From JBBTCX01 sp964494205 (lineage in GTDB: Bacteria > Planctomycetota > Phycisphaerae > UBA1845): a stretch of 64,000 nucleotides of DNA. Each line of letters begins with the position of its first letter. The first letter of the stretch is position 1. Location of the stretch: assembly GCA_964494205.1 (NCBI GenBank), contig CAZBRD010000024.1, positions 1 to 64,000 of the forward strand. The letters run 5' to 3'. Made by a program: the position numbers and the translations under genes. Positions 17,601 to 26,723 of this stretch are shown in pieces. Below the pieces are notes generated by a model, which ran no database searches, was not told the DNA's origin, and was given only the letters and a program-made list of their open reading frames with translations.

Positions 17601-18047
17601 TTACGTTTCCGTCTCCGGCGCATCCGATTCCTTCGGATTCGATTTCGGTTGCACCAGAATCAAATCTAGCCGCGCCTCTCTCAAGAGCGCATTACCTGCA
17701 TAGAGCTGCACGCGATATTCCCCCGGCGATGGAAACGTCAGTCCGTGAAACTGCAGCGCGAGGTTGGCAATCGTTCGCGGGTTTTTAAAGTCGACGTTGC
17801 CCTTGCCTTCCACGATGGCAGGCCGTTCGTCGTTGGCGTCCACGATGCGCAGCGTCAGTTCCGTCTTGCCATACCCTTCCGTCAGTGCGACGAACACGCA
17901 TAACTGCGAGTGCGAAGCCGGAAATCGCATCGCCCGAACCTGGCTGAACATACCGATGAGTGATTGCTTGCCGGTCAAGCGGTCCGTGATGATCTGATCG
18001 CACACCAATAACGCCAGGACATCCGGTAGGGGTGGATCAATAGGCAT
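17601..18047 (-). CDS. DUF6941-like protein
   Basis: The protein has 148 residues when started at ATG 18047; the frame is open to 18107, but the extra residues are basic and unlike the rest. The N-terminal PDVLALLVCDQIITDRLTGKQSLIGMFSQV fits a small family (DUF6941) whose members begin with a similar CDxxI...TGKxxLxGxF pattern. The remainder is predicted beta-sandwich (TELTLRIVDANDE, YRVQLYAGNALLREARLDLIL). Function is unknown. It is convergent with xseB, 3 bases apart, and divergent from sucC. Confidence 0.7.
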   Translation of the reverse strand: MPIDPPLPDVLALLVCDQIITDRLTGKQSLIGMFSQVRAMRFPASHSQLCVFVALTEGYGKTELTLRIVDANDERPAIVEGKGNVDFKNPRTIANLALQFHGLTFPSPGEYRVQLYAGNALLREARLDLILVQPKSNPKESDAPETET

Positions 18048-18338
18048 GACAATTCCTAATCGGTTTCTTTGTCGCCGTGCCCAACCGAACGTCAGCCGGA
18101 CGCGCATCCTTAGTCGGTGATCGGGTGAAACCCCCTGTTACCTGACCGGCGATTCTTTCGCTTCAATCTCTCAAACAGGGCCGATCATAGCGACAATACC
18201 ATGACCGAGATAGCCTGACCGCCCATGTTGATTACAAGCGTGTTTTCGTTCAAAATCGCGGCCTTTGACCGGCGGAACGCGGCTTAAATCCCGCCGCCCA
18301 ATGTTGCAATCCTTCGAACCATAGAAAGAGCCACTGCG

Positions 18339-19502
18339 ATGAAGATTCACGAATATCAGGCGAGACAACTACTGGCTGAATCCGGCGTGCCGGTGCCCCC
18401 GGCATCCGTGATCGAAACCCCCGCTGCCGCAGTGGACGCATACAACAAGATCGGCGGCCGCGTGGTGGTGAAGGCCCAGGTTTTCGCGGGCGGTCGCGGC
18501 AAAGCCGGGTTCGTGAAACTGGTCGACAACGCAGAAGACGTGAAGAAGGCTGCGACCTTCATGTTGTCGAACAAGATGGTTTCACCGCAGACTGGTCCCG
18601 AAGGCATCGCGGTAAAGAAACTGCTGATCGCCTCCGCCGTAGACATCGACGCCGAATACTATGCAGCCGTCGTGGTCGATCGCAGCAAACGCTGTCCGGT
18701 CCTCATGGTCTCGCGCGAAGGCGGCGTCGAAATCGAAGTGGTGGCTGAACGTAACCCCAAGGCTATCGTGAAGCACTGGCTGCACCCACACCTCGGCCTG
18801 CTTGACTTCCAGTGCGCCCAACTTGTGAGCGCGCTCGGCCTGACCGACAAGGAACAAGGCAAAGCCGCAGCGAAGGTTCTTCGCGGACTCGTCGATGTGT
18901 TCTACAAGTACGACGGCTCGCTCATCGAAGTGAATCCGCTCGTCCGCACCAAGAAAGGTGAAATCCTCGCGATCGATGCCAAGTGCGTCTTCGACGAAAA
19001 CGCCACGTTCCGGCACCCGAAGATTCAGGGGATGTTCGACCCCAGCGAAAGCAACCAGATGGAACTGCGTGCAAAGGAACACAACCTCTCGTACATCGCG
19101 CTCGATGGCAACATCGGCTGTCTTGTTAATGGTGCGGGTCTCGCGATGGCTACCATGGACATCATCAAACTGCACGGCGGCGAGCCCGCGAACTTCCTCG
19201 ATGTTGGCGGTTCTGTCACGGCAGCCGGAGCGGTCGAGGCGTTTCGCATCATTCTTTCTGACGCAAAAGTGAAAGGTATTCTGGTGAATATCTTCGGCGG
19301 CATCGCTAAATGCGACGCCATCGCCGAGGCGCTCATCGCGGCGTCGAAAGAAGTCGGCTTCAAAGTGCCCGTGGTTGTGCGCCTGGAAGGAACAAACGTC
19401 GAGCGCGCTCGTCAGTTGCTCAAGGACGCGGCAATTCCGCAATTGATTTCCGCCACCGACCTCACGGATGCAGCCAAGAAAGTTTGCGCGAAGGTAGCGT
19501 AG
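18339..19502 (+). CDS. sucC: Succinate-CoA ligase (ADP/GDP-forming) subunit beta
   Basis: SucC forms the nucleotide- and succinate-binding half of succinyl-CoA synthetase in the TCA cycle. The N-terminal ATP-grasp begins MKIHEYQARQLLAESGVPVP; VVVKAQVFAGGRGKAG is the nucleotide-binding segment; LIEVNPLV supplies a magnesium ligand. The C-terminal flavodoxin-like domain has NGAGLAMATMDIIKLHGG, PANFLDVGG and VKGILVNIFGGIAKCD. The length of 387 matches the family. The alpha subunit gene sucD, usually directly downstream, is not in this window; the next gene is convergent. Confidence 0.96.
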   Translation: MKIHEYQARQLLAESGVPVPPASVIETPAAAVDAYNKIGGRVVVKAQVFAGGRGKAGFVKLVDNAEDVKKAATFMLSNKMVSPQTGPEGIAVKKLLIASAVDIDAEYYAAVVVDRSKRCPVLMVSREGGVEIEVVAERNPKAIVKHWLHPHLGLLDFQCAQLVSALGLTDKEQGKAAAKVLRGLVDVFYKYDGSLIEVNPLVRTKKGEILAIDAKCVFDENATFRHPKIQGMFDPSESNQMELRAKEHNLSYIALDGNIGCLVNGAGLAMATMDIIKLHGGEPANFLDVGGSVTAAGAVEAFRIILSDAKVKGILVNIFGGIAKCDAIAEALIAASKEVGFKVPVVVRLEGTNVERARQLLKDAAIPQLISATDLTDAAKKVCAKVA

Positions 19503-19672
19503 CGCGATAAGGTTTCATGGCCCACTATCTGGACCCGCGATGTAACCGTGCAACGGCTTATCACCGGTCGTCGACTGGCAACCGGCCTTCCTCCAATCAA
19601 CAAGATTGATGATCACTCACCGCCCTATTCAACAGTGGCGGTTGAGGACGGCGCACACCCGAGCCAGCGCAG

Positions 19673-20509
19673 CTACGGAAACGACAGGAGGAGATTGCTC
19701 GGCTGGGCCATAGTGACCGTCACGGAGCGCCCTTGGAATTCGCCCATTCCCTGCCAGGAAGTGAAAGGCCAGGGCTCGGGAACGGTCAGAGTAATGACCG
19801 TGCTGTTGTTGAAATACCCCCATAGGCGCATCGGCTGTTCCTGAACCTCCTCAACGCTGACGCCGACGATGTTGATGTCACTGGCGTTGTCGGGCGTGTA
19901 GTACGGAATGGTGAGCGGAACGCTGGTGATTTCGTAGTCGAGCAGCGTGCCGCCGGGACCGCCTGTTACACGCACGGCCAACAAGTAGCTCTCGTCAAAG
20001 ACGGCTTCGATTTCGCGGTCCTCGTTGAGTGTGAAGAAGAGCACGCCCTTGTCGGACGTCGGGGCAGTGTTGTCGGTATTGATGTCGCCTTCCCAAGAGA
20101 CGAACTGGGCCGGCACTGACGGCGCGTCCGGGTCGGTCGCCCCCGGCGCCGTGCTGGGATGGTAAAGTTCGTCGGCGATTAGCGTGATCGTGGTGCCGAT
20201 ATCAAACCCTCGTTGAAACTGGCTGGTCCCGGTCTGCAAACTGGATGCGTCGAAGTCCCACGCAATGGTCTCGGCGTCGACCCGTGACACGAGACCTCTG
20301 TTGACGAACCCGACCACGCGGCCGGCGGTTGCCCGACGTTGCAGCACGGCGGTTAAGCGAAGTGTAGCCAATGTGGAGTTTCCCATGTTGTCGTTTCCGC
20401 CGGCATTACTTCCGGTTGGCCCGCTCGGCGAGCAACTGATCACACTCGCCAAAATCACACACAACACAAACTTCAGCCAATTACGTGTGATCATCGAAAA
20501 CACTCCCAT
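19673..20509 (-). CDS. Hypothetical lipoprotein
   Basis: A lipoprotein signal is clear: MITRNWLKFVLCVILASVISC, with the lipidated Cys followed by SPSGPTGS and an Asn/Gly linker. The 278-residue frame starts at 20509, but ATG 20494 gives a more normal signal. The mature part is beta-rich and contains FVSWEGDINTDNTAP and FTSWQGMGEFQGRSVTVTM, two similar W-x-G segments that recall repeated-domain (Divergent InlB B-type) extracellular proteins. No catalytic motif is visible. Confidence 0.65.
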   Translation of the reverse strand: MGVFSMITRNWLKFVLCVILASVISCSPSGPTGSNAGGNDNMGNSTLATLRLTAVLQRRATAGRVVGFVNRGLVSRVDAETIAWDFDASSLQTGTSQFQRGFDIGTTITLIADELYHPSTAPGATDPDAPSVPAQFVSWEGDINTDNTAPTSDKGVLFFTLNEDREIEAVFDESYLLAVRVTGGPGGTLLDYEITSVPLTIPYYTPDNASDINIVGVSVEEVQEQPMRLWGYFNNSTVITLTVPEPWPFTSWQGMGEFQGRSVTVTMAQPSNLLLSFP

Positions 20510-20680
20510 GTCATATCACCACCACAGCGATGCGAACATCGCAAGGTGCGGAAACCAATTGCGTTCCTATATTGTTCGGACTTTGACCATGATTCACACG
20601 AATGCGCGCGTGTCAGCGGCCCGCGCATCTAGCCGATACATCAAGCGAATTCACGATTCTTCCCTGAGGCTGATAATACA

Positions 20681-22006
20681 ATGCCCGACCCTCGACCCCC
20701 TCGATTCCGCGCCCTGTTCTTCGTCTTCGTCATTGCGTTTGCGCTGCGGTTCCTTTTCTGCTTCTGGGCAGTCCCCAGTTTCAACTTAGCCAACGGTCCG
20801 CAAACCGAAGAGTTTTTCACGTTCACCGATGGTTATGTGGACCTCGCCCAAAACCTCGTGAATCATCACAAATTCTCGTTCAGTCCCGACGCACCCAGCA
20901 CCACGTTTCGCGCGCCGGTTTTTCCATTCGTCTTAGCCATCGGGTATGCGTTCCTCAAGAACATCGCAACCTCCGTTCTCATCGTGAACTGTTTGTCCTC
21001 TGCGATCACAGCCATATTCTCCGTTCTGATCGCCGCGCAGCTGATCCCTAGAATGTCGCGACTCGCGCGGTATTCTGCCGTCTTGCTGCCATTTTCCGTC
21101 TGGTACTGTGCGAGCAGCTATTCGGACACGCTGCTGACGCTCACAGTCCTTGCATTCGTGTATTTTCTGGTTCGCACCTTCTCCGCCCCCGGCATGCGCA
21201 ACGCCGCATGGACTGGGATCACCTTCGCCGCCACTGTTCTGACGAAGGCTGTCATGCTGCCGTTTCCGCCCGTTCTCCTCGCGTACGGTTGCTTCCGTGC
21301 GTTGACGCAACGTCGCAAGCAGTTCATCACCTCCGGTGCGGACGGCTGGACGATGGCCGGGGTGAAGTGCTTCCTCATCGCGACTCTGATTGGGGTGCCG
21401 CTTATTGGCATGTGGAGCGCGCGCAATTACAAGGTCTCCGGCCACTTCATTCCCGTCTCGCAAGGCATGGGATTCAACCTGCTGGCGGGCACGTACATGC
21501 TCGAGGACTGGACCGACTCGTGCAAGAGCTTCCAATACGGTGTGCGACATGCGCTCGCCGATCTCGCGAACGAAACCGGCCTCGATGTGGAAACCAATCG
21601 CAAGCACCTTCGACCGGAAGGCCACTTCAACCTGTCCGTTGAGCTGGACAACAAATGCGGCGAAATCGCCAAACGGCAATGGAAACAGGAACCGATGAAG
21701 CTCGTCCGCAAAGTTTTCGGCAACGTCCTGCGGTTCTGGTACTTCACCGTGTCGCCGGAGCGTTGCGCCATCGCAGCCGCCATGAGCTTCCCATTGGTCG
21801 CCCTCGGTGTGGTCGGATTGATTCAGTACCGCAAAACGAACATGCCGGCGTTCGAGATCCTGATGCTCTTCATGGTCTTCTTCGTGGGCACCTACAGCAT
21901 CATCATCGTCAGCGGCCCGCGCTTCAGCCTGCCGATCCTGATGATCCTCGCCCCCTTCGCGGGACAAATCGTTTCGAACGCTCTATGTCGCGCGAGCGAT
22001 GAATGA
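20681..22006 (+). CDS. PMT-type (GT39-like) membrane glycosyltransferase
   Basis: The 441-residue protein has 9-11 membrane segments and a first periplasmic loop, GYVDLAQNLVNHHKFSFSPDAPSTTFRAPVFPFVLAIGYAF. That loop matches the GT39/ArnT-like family, in which an acidic residue near D-x-x-x-A binds metal and the polyprenyl-phosphate sugar donor. It likely transfers a sugar from a lipid carrier to a protein or glycolipid outside the membrane; the acceptor is unknown. It is divergent from the lipoprotein gene. Repeat-derived sequence follows its stop. Confidence 0.8.
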   Translation: MPDPRPPRFRALFFVFVIAFALRFLFCFWAVPSFNLANGPQTEEFFTFTDGYVDLAQNLVNHHKFSFSPDAPSTTFRAPVFPFVLAIGYAFLKNIATSVLIVNCLSSAITAIFSVLIAAQLIPRMSRLARYSAVLLPFSVWYCASSYSDTLLTLTVLAFVYFLVRTFSAPGMRNAAWTGITFAATVLTKAVMLPFPPVLLAYGCFRALTQRRKQFITSGADGWTMAGVKCFLIATLIGVPLIGMWSARNYKVSGHFIPVSQGMGFNLLAGTYMLEDWTDSCKSFQYGVRHALADLANETGLDVETNRKHLRPEGHFNLSVELDNKCGEIAKRQWKQEPMKLVRKVFGNVLRFWYFTVSPERCAIAAAMSFPLVALGVVGLIQYRKTNMPAFEILMLFMVFFVGTYSIIIVSGPRFSLPILMILAPFAGQIVSNALCRASDE

Positions 22007-22010
22007 GAAA

Positions 22011-22176
22011 CCACAAAGGCACCAAGACACAAAGATGAGCTTTGGGGGTTAAAGGCGAAAGAACACTCAAAAACCTGGCTTCTTAGCAGAATGTAGAATC
22101 CGTTTTGCGCCTTTTTCATCATTCGCTATTCGACATTCTTCATTCCCCCTTCGTGCCTTTGTGTGTTTGTGGTTCA
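22011..22176 (+). repeat. Inverted CACAAAGGCAC-type repeats
   Basis: AAACCACAAAGGCACCAAGA at 22009-22028 and its approximate complement near 22150-22175 (CTTCGTGCCTTTGTGTGTTTG) bound a 165-base segment, which also contains CATTCGCTATTCGACATTC of the ACGAAT family at about 22118-22142. Diverged relatives of the first element are at 22830-22858 and 63682-63706 (CTTTGCGCGAG). Confidence 0.55.
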
Positions 22177-22186
22177 TCCCCTGATT

Positions 22187-22714
22187 TCACTTCGCCATTG
22201 CAAACAACCTCGCCAACTCCGTCACCCGCGCAAGGTGATAGTCATCATGATCCGATGAAAAGTAGATCAAATCCACGAGCCGCATTGGCTGATTAAGTCT
22301 TGGATGAATCGCTGACCGCGCGAACATCTCCGGCGGCATCGCCTCCAATCGACTCACGATCACCGCCCGTTCACGTCGAAAATCAGCGAGAATCGTCGCC
22401 ATCGGTCGCTCGTTGTGTCGCGCCTCATTTGTTTTCTTATTCGCCATGTCCGCCGCTCGCAGCACCTTCACCCCCGCTTCGTATTCATCGAGCCGCCCCA
22501 TCACCAGCGATTCGAGATCGAGCAGGTGTCCGATGTTCTCCTGAATCGACCACGAATCACCCTCGCGTTTCGTCAGGATGTCTTTCGAGTATGACTCAAC
22601 CATGGCCGTCGCGCGCACAGCGGCCCCGCGAAACCGCTCGATCATTTCCGGAAACAAATCGACCGGAAAATTGAACTCAAACTTACGGGTGGTCCACTTG
22701 ATGCGATTAGCCAT
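22187..22714 (-). CDS. DinB family protein
   Basis: This is a four-helix DinB/YfiT-like protein of 175 residues. The metal-binding histidines are visible: H63 in ENIGHLLDLE, and H156 and H160 in SSDHDDYHLARV. Members bind a divalent metal and include thiol transferases; many are of unknown function. The substrate here cannot be told. It is divergent from the prepilin-like gene. Confidence 0.85.
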   Translation of the reverse strand: MANRIKWTTRKFEFNFPVDLFPEMIERFRGAAVRATAMVESYSKDILTKREGDSWSIQENIGHLLDLESLVMGRLDEYEAGVKVLRAADMANKKTNEARHNERPMATILADFRRERAVIVSRLEAMPPEMFARSAIHPRLNQPMRLVDLIYFSSDHDDYHLARVTELARLFAMAK

Positions 22715-23018
22715 GGGAACCTCCTGACCAACTCAATTCGATATGCGGGGCCATCAGGCTCCCCCACTAAGAAACATGTTATAGCGGCTCTGATCTGTTC
22801 TATAACCACATAATTCAACACTCTTTTCTTTGCGGCTTGGCGCCTTTGCGCGAGGTGAAATTCTGTCCGGCACAAAGCTAAGAATCATTTTTTCTTGCGA
22901 ACCGCTCTTCGCCACAGACGTACTACCTACTGGGCACTGGCAGAACTGTGAACCATGACGACCGTCGCTGGCGGCGGCCACCATCGTAACAAAGCAAATC
23001 GCCCACTGAGTTGAAATT
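22715..23018 (+). other. Divergent intergenic region
   Basis: The region contains the divergent promoters for the DinB and prepilin-like genes, although I cannot assign boxes with confidence. A diverged GGCGCCTTTGCGCGAGG repeat lies near 22838-22856. No gene is supported. Confidence 0.4.
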
Positions 23019-23963
23019 ATGCGCTGCTGTTTGATCACGTACACGCGGAACACCCGTCGACATGCCCTTAGCGTCATCGAATGCCTGGCAATCACTGCCA
23101 TTGTACTCTGCCTGATCGCTGTTTTTTGTCTTCCATCGATACGATCAAGACCAAGAGGACCTCACGATCGACTTGTCTGCGGCAGCAACCTGAAGGGCAT
23201 TGGAACGAGCATCAAGATCTATGCAAACGACCACGGTGAGGCTTGGCCGAGCCCCGCGTTTGACGAGAGCCTTGTCGGACAAATCAAGTACACCGTTCCC
23301 GTCGGCAGCGGCAGGGGCACTGTGGAGTCGCCCAATCGGAGTCAGGAATCTCAAGGCGGCGTCGGTGGAGCACGTGAATTGTCCACGACACGTGCGTTCT
23401 GGATGCTCGTTCGATCAGGGGATGTAACGGTGAATCAATTTGTCTGCCCCAACAGCAGGGACGAGAATGATCCCACGACGAACATCGATGAATACTATGA
23501 CTTCACCAGCTACGCCAACATCAGCTACGGCTACCAGGTTCCGTTCGGTTGCCCCAAGAGTCGGGCGCGCGAAGGGGCCGACAATCGCATGATCATCGCC
23601 GCCGACAAAGGCCCGTTCTACCTGAGCGACGTGCCGCCTAACTGGAATATAGGAGTTAAGGGCAATTTGATTTCACTCAATGATTCACCCAAAGCATGGA
23701 GGCCATTTAATTCACCGAACCACGGCGGCAGAGGGAAGGGAGAAGGACAGAATTGCCTCTACTTTGACGGCCACGTCGCCTTTAACCGTATTCCGGCGGT
23801 CGGCGTCGCGGGAGACAACATCTACACCATCGCAGCAGACCACGAACCTTGGGAGGCACGCATGCACGGCGAATTCCCTGGCGTACAAAGCGCCCCGCCG
23901 CTGGAACCGATCATGAACGTCCCTTTGGAATCAAGGAGAGCCGACTCGGTCATCTTCCCCTGA
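23019..23963 (+). CDS. Prepilin-like protein with degenerate cleavage motif
   Basis: The N-terminus reads RRHALSVIECLAITAIVLCLIAVFCLPSI. This matches the type II/IV prepilin signal with Ala at -1 instead of Gly and the conserved Glu at +5. The C-terminal domain has HGGRGKGEGQNCLYFDGHV, resembling the H-X9-DG motif of planctomycete pseudopilin-like proteins but with a longer gap. Such proteins occur in many copies per genome and their role is not known; no secretion genes are adjacent. Confidence 0.75.
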   Translation: MRCCLITYTRNTRRHALSVIECLAITAIVLCLIAVFCLPSIRSRPRGPHDRLVCGSNLKGIGTSIKIYANDHGEAWPSPAFDESLVGQIKYTVPVGSGRGTVESPNRSQESQGGVGGARELSTTRAFWMLVRSGDVTVNQFVCPNSRDENDPTTNIDEYYDFTSYANISYGYQVPFGCPKSRAREGADNRMIIAADKGPFYLSDVPPNWNIGVKGNLISLNDSPKAWRPFNSPNHGGRGKGEGQNCLYFDGHVAFNRIPAVGVAGDNIYTIAADHEPWEARMHGEFPGVQSAPPLEPIMNVPLESRRADSVIFP

Positions 23964-23980
23964 ATGCTACAAACCAGCAC

Positions 23981-24343
23981 TCAGCGCTCTTCCACATCAA
24001 ACTTAAGTTGCTCGAACTCGTCAGTCAGCGTCTTCACTAACTCGTTTCGGCCAACACCCGACGCGCGATCGAGTATGCCCCGCTTGACCTCGTCGTAATA
24101 GAGCTGCGCATCAAACTTGGCTCCCGCATTGGCGGTTTCCTTGAGCGCTTTGTCGAACGCAACCGGATGCACAATCTCGAATTGGTGTCGTACGAAATCA
24201 GCGTCCTCCGCCGAAAGCTGCATCATGCTCAGACCTTCGAGCATGGTTTTCTTGACTCGATTGCTCGCGTCGCCGCGTGCATAGTAATACACACCCGCGC
24301 CGATGCAGGCGAACACTACCAACGAAATAAGCCGCTTTTTCAT
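23981..24343 (-). CDS. Small membrane-anchored hypothetical protein
   Basis: ATG 24343 is preceded by AGGAACCTCT and gives a 120-residue protein with one N-terminal membrane segment (MKKRLISLVVFACIGAGVYYYAR). The open frame upstream to 24427 looks non-coding. The remainder is charged and helical (DADFVRHQFEIVHPVAFDKALKE; ELVKTLTDEFEQLKFDVEE). No family recognised. Confidence 0.6.
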   Translation of the reverse strand: MKKRLISLVVFACIGAGVYYYARGDASNRVKKTMLEGLSMMQLSAEDADFVRHQFEIVHPVAFDKALKETANAGAKFDAQLYYDEVKRGILDRASGVGRNELVKTLTDEFEQLKFDVEER

Positions 24344-24630
24344 AGAGGTTCCTGCCGCCAAAACCCAAGATTCGACCTGTGCCAACATCGTAACTAATTC
24401 AACATGATTGGGAATAGAGAGGACCACCGGCCGTAGTATTCAGACCTATTTCCTGCTTCGTTCGGTCGAAATACTCAGTGAATTCAAGCCGCACGTCCGA
24501 TCGAGCGATTCACTTGTCGCAATCATAGAACGTGCGAGAATGCCCCGCTTTGGTATCTGAAACGAAGAAGTAACGGGTACCAACGCAGGGCTGATTTGAG
24601 GGACCGAAGGCGGCGATAGAAGGACAGCTT

Positions 24631-25680
24631 TTGAGCAGACGGAAATTCCAATTCTTGCGACAATGGGGACATGCCGTTCCCTTGCCCTTCTCGAAGTTGC
24701 TGACCCGACACGAGCCGATCGTCGCGCTGTATCACACGGTATCCAACCGCCACCTGCCCCACGTAGCTCCACTCTATAGCTACAAGACACCCAGCATGTT
24801 TGAAAACGACCTCTTGCACCTGACAGAGAAGTACAAGGTCGTCAGCGACCGCGAAATACTTGCTGAGCGATTTAGCAACGCAAAACTCCCCACCGGTGCC
24901 GCAGCCATTACCTTTGACGATGGTTTCATCGAGTGTCACTCCGAGGTTCAGCCGCTGCTCATGAAACATAAAGCACACGCGATTTTCTTCATCATCACCA
25001 ACATGATGAACAACGCAGCCCTGATGCATCGCAACAAAGCCGCGCTATGTCTTCACAAACTCGAACAGATGTCCGAGCAGGAAGCGCAGTCGCTCATTGA
25101 AAGATCCGCAAGCCGATCCAACGGAGCGGTCAACTCGCGATCGAGCCTGCGCCGCAGACTCGAAGCCTGCACGTTTCAAAACTGCGGCGAAATCGATCAA
25201 TGGTGTGATGCGCTTGAAGTCGACATTCGCGCATTCCTTCAAACCCAAAAGCCGTATATGGATGAGGCACAGATTCGCGACCTTCACAACGCAGGACACA
25301 CCATCGGTTCGCACACGTGCAACCATCCCGAGCTTTGGCTGTTTCGCGATTGGCAGAAAGTTGAAAAGGAAATCGTGGATTCGTGCGCGATCATACGCGA
25401 CATCACTGGCACGAAATCTGTACCAGTATCAATCCCCTTCAACGGCCTGCAACTCGATCGCAACGCCCTAGCTGATCTGCGACGAAAACACGATTTCATC
25501 GGACTGTTCTACGACACGAACAACTTGATGAAGGACCGCGATTTCATGGTGAACCGCATATGGTGCGATGACCCGACTGGCGCGTCAGACGTGAAAGCGA
25601 ATCTCCCCGGCCAGATCCGTGCGGCCTTCGCGATGGAGCCGTTAAGGAAACTCAAGCGCAAGCTGCTATCCGCAAGATAA
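24631..25680 (+). CDS. Polysaccharide deacetylase (NodB-like)
   Basis: This is a CE4-type deacetylase removing acetyl groups from amino sugars. The NodB motif 1 is TFDDG at residues 94-98 (catalytic base and metal Asp), and motif 2 is SHTCNHP at 227-233 with the two metal histidines. An insertion of about 80 residues (140-215) separates them. The start is TTG 24631, preceded by AGGACAGC. No signal peptide is seen, so it probably acts on a cytoplasmic lipid-linked or nucleotide precursor. It opens a four-gene run with the SGNH hydrolase and carbamoyltransferase. Confidence 0.88.
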   Translation: MSRRKFQFLRQWGHAVPLPFSKLLTRHEPIVALYHTVSNRHLPHVAPLYSYKTPSMFENDLLHLTEKYKVVSDREILAERFSNAKLPTGAAAITFDDGFIECHSEVQPLLMKHKAHAIFFIITNMMNNAALMHRNKAALCLHKLEQMSEQEAQSLIERSASRSNGAVNSRSSLRRRLEACTFQNCGEIDQWCDALEVDIRAFLQTQKPYMDEAQIRDLHNAGHTIGSHTCNHPELWLFRDWQKVEKEIVDSCAIIRDITGTKSVPVSIPFNGLQLDRNALADLRRKHDFIGLFYDTNNLMKDRDFMVNRIWCDDPTGASDVKANLPGQIRAAFAMEPLRKLKRKLLSAR

Positions 25681-25690
25681 GTACTACGAT

Positions 25691-26722
25691 ATGCGACAAA
25701 TCTACGAATACCATCCCACCATCGGCATGACCTTTATCCCGGGCCTCAAAGCGCGAGTCCCGCACGAAGGCGGCGGTTACCTCGTGCGCATCAACTCCAC
25801 TGGTTTTCGCTGTGACCACGAATTTGAAAAGCACAGGCCAAGCGAAACACGGCGAATACTCCTGTTCGGCGACTCATTCACCGCCGGCGAGGGCGTTTCG
25901 AACGGCGAACGATACGGCGATTTTCTCGAAAGCCAGCTCCCGAATTTGCAAGTATACAACTTCGGTCTTCCGGCTACCGGAACTGATCAACATTTCCTGA
26001 TCTACAAGGAGTTCGCAACGGCGATCGAAAGCGACCTGCTGGTGATCGCAATCTTTGTGGAGAACATCCGCCGCGTAGCCGCACGGTATCGCTACTTTAT
26101 GGACGATCGCGGCGAGCGCGTCTTGTACGCCAAGCCGTATTACATGCTCAACAACGGAAAACTCACGCTGATGGGCGTCCCGCCGCCCAAGCAGCCGCTC
26201 AACGCAGTGGACCTGCCCCCCGGCGAGAAGGTAACGATCTTTCAGAATTCGCGATTTCCACGCTTGCGAAAGATGTTCCTGAAGTGGGCTGATAATCCGC
26301 GTTTCAAGCAATGGATTGTCAATAGCGGACTCAAGGAAAAGCTGCAAAGGCTTACCCGCTATCAGCCGATTACAGACTATGACCGGCCGGATAACCCGGC
26401 CTGGCTAACCATGCGCGAGATCATTCGCGAGTGGATTTCGAGTTACTCGGGTCCGGTGCTGGTCATGCCCATTCCACTGTATCACCATGTGGCCGACGTG
26501 AGCGACCCGACGAACTATCAGAAACGCCTGCGCGAAGCCGCCGAAAGCGCCGGAGCCGCGTTTTTTGACCCGCTGGATGATCTTCGGCGATACTCCCGAG
26601 AGGAGCGGAGGTCGTTCTACTTCGAAAAGGATAACCACCTGACTCGACTCGGGCATGAAGCCGTGGCGAAGGCCGTTGCGCCTGTCGTCGAGCGGCTGAT
26701 GCGCGTTCACCAGGAAAGATAG
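25691..26722 (+). CDS. SGNH/GDSL-type hydrolase or acyltransferase
   Basis: The catalytic Ser is S62 in LLFGDSFTAGEGV (block I). NFGLPATGTDQHFLIY supplies the Gly block and part of the Asn region. The C-terminal KDNHLTRLGHEAVAKAV carries the D-x-x-H pair. The length of 343 residues and the absence of a signal peptide fit the SGNH proteins often encoded next to carbamoyltransferases and MBOAT proteins in glycan-decoration loci. It begins 10 bases after the deacetylase stop and ends 1 base before the next ATG. Confidence 0.85.
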   Translation: MRQIYEYHPTIGMTFIPGLKARVPHEGGGYLVRINSTGFRCDHEFEKHRPSETRRILLFGDSFTAGEGVSNGERYGDFLESQLPNLQVYNFGLPATGTDQHFLIYKEFATAIESDLLVIAIFVENIRRVAARYRYFMDDRGERVLYAKPYYMLNNGKLTLMGVPPPKQPLNAVDLPPGEKVTIFQNSRFPRLRKMFLKWADNPRFKQWIVNSGLKEKLQRLTRYQPITDYDRPDNPAWLTMREIIREWISSYSGPVLVMPIPLYHHVADVSDPTNYQKRLREAAESAGAAFFDPLDDLRRYSREERRSFYFEKDNHLTRLGHEAVAKAVAPVVERLMRVHQER

Positions 26723-26723
26723 T

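Noticed and set aside
18582..19442. A 286-codon minus-strand frame opposite sucC
   Set aside because: sucC is unambiguous and the antisense translation has no motif.
20933..21967. A 344-codon minus-strand frame opposite the PMT-type glycosyltransferase
   Set aside because: Acidic/His-rich low-complexity translation without domain; the plus-strand frame has clear family features.
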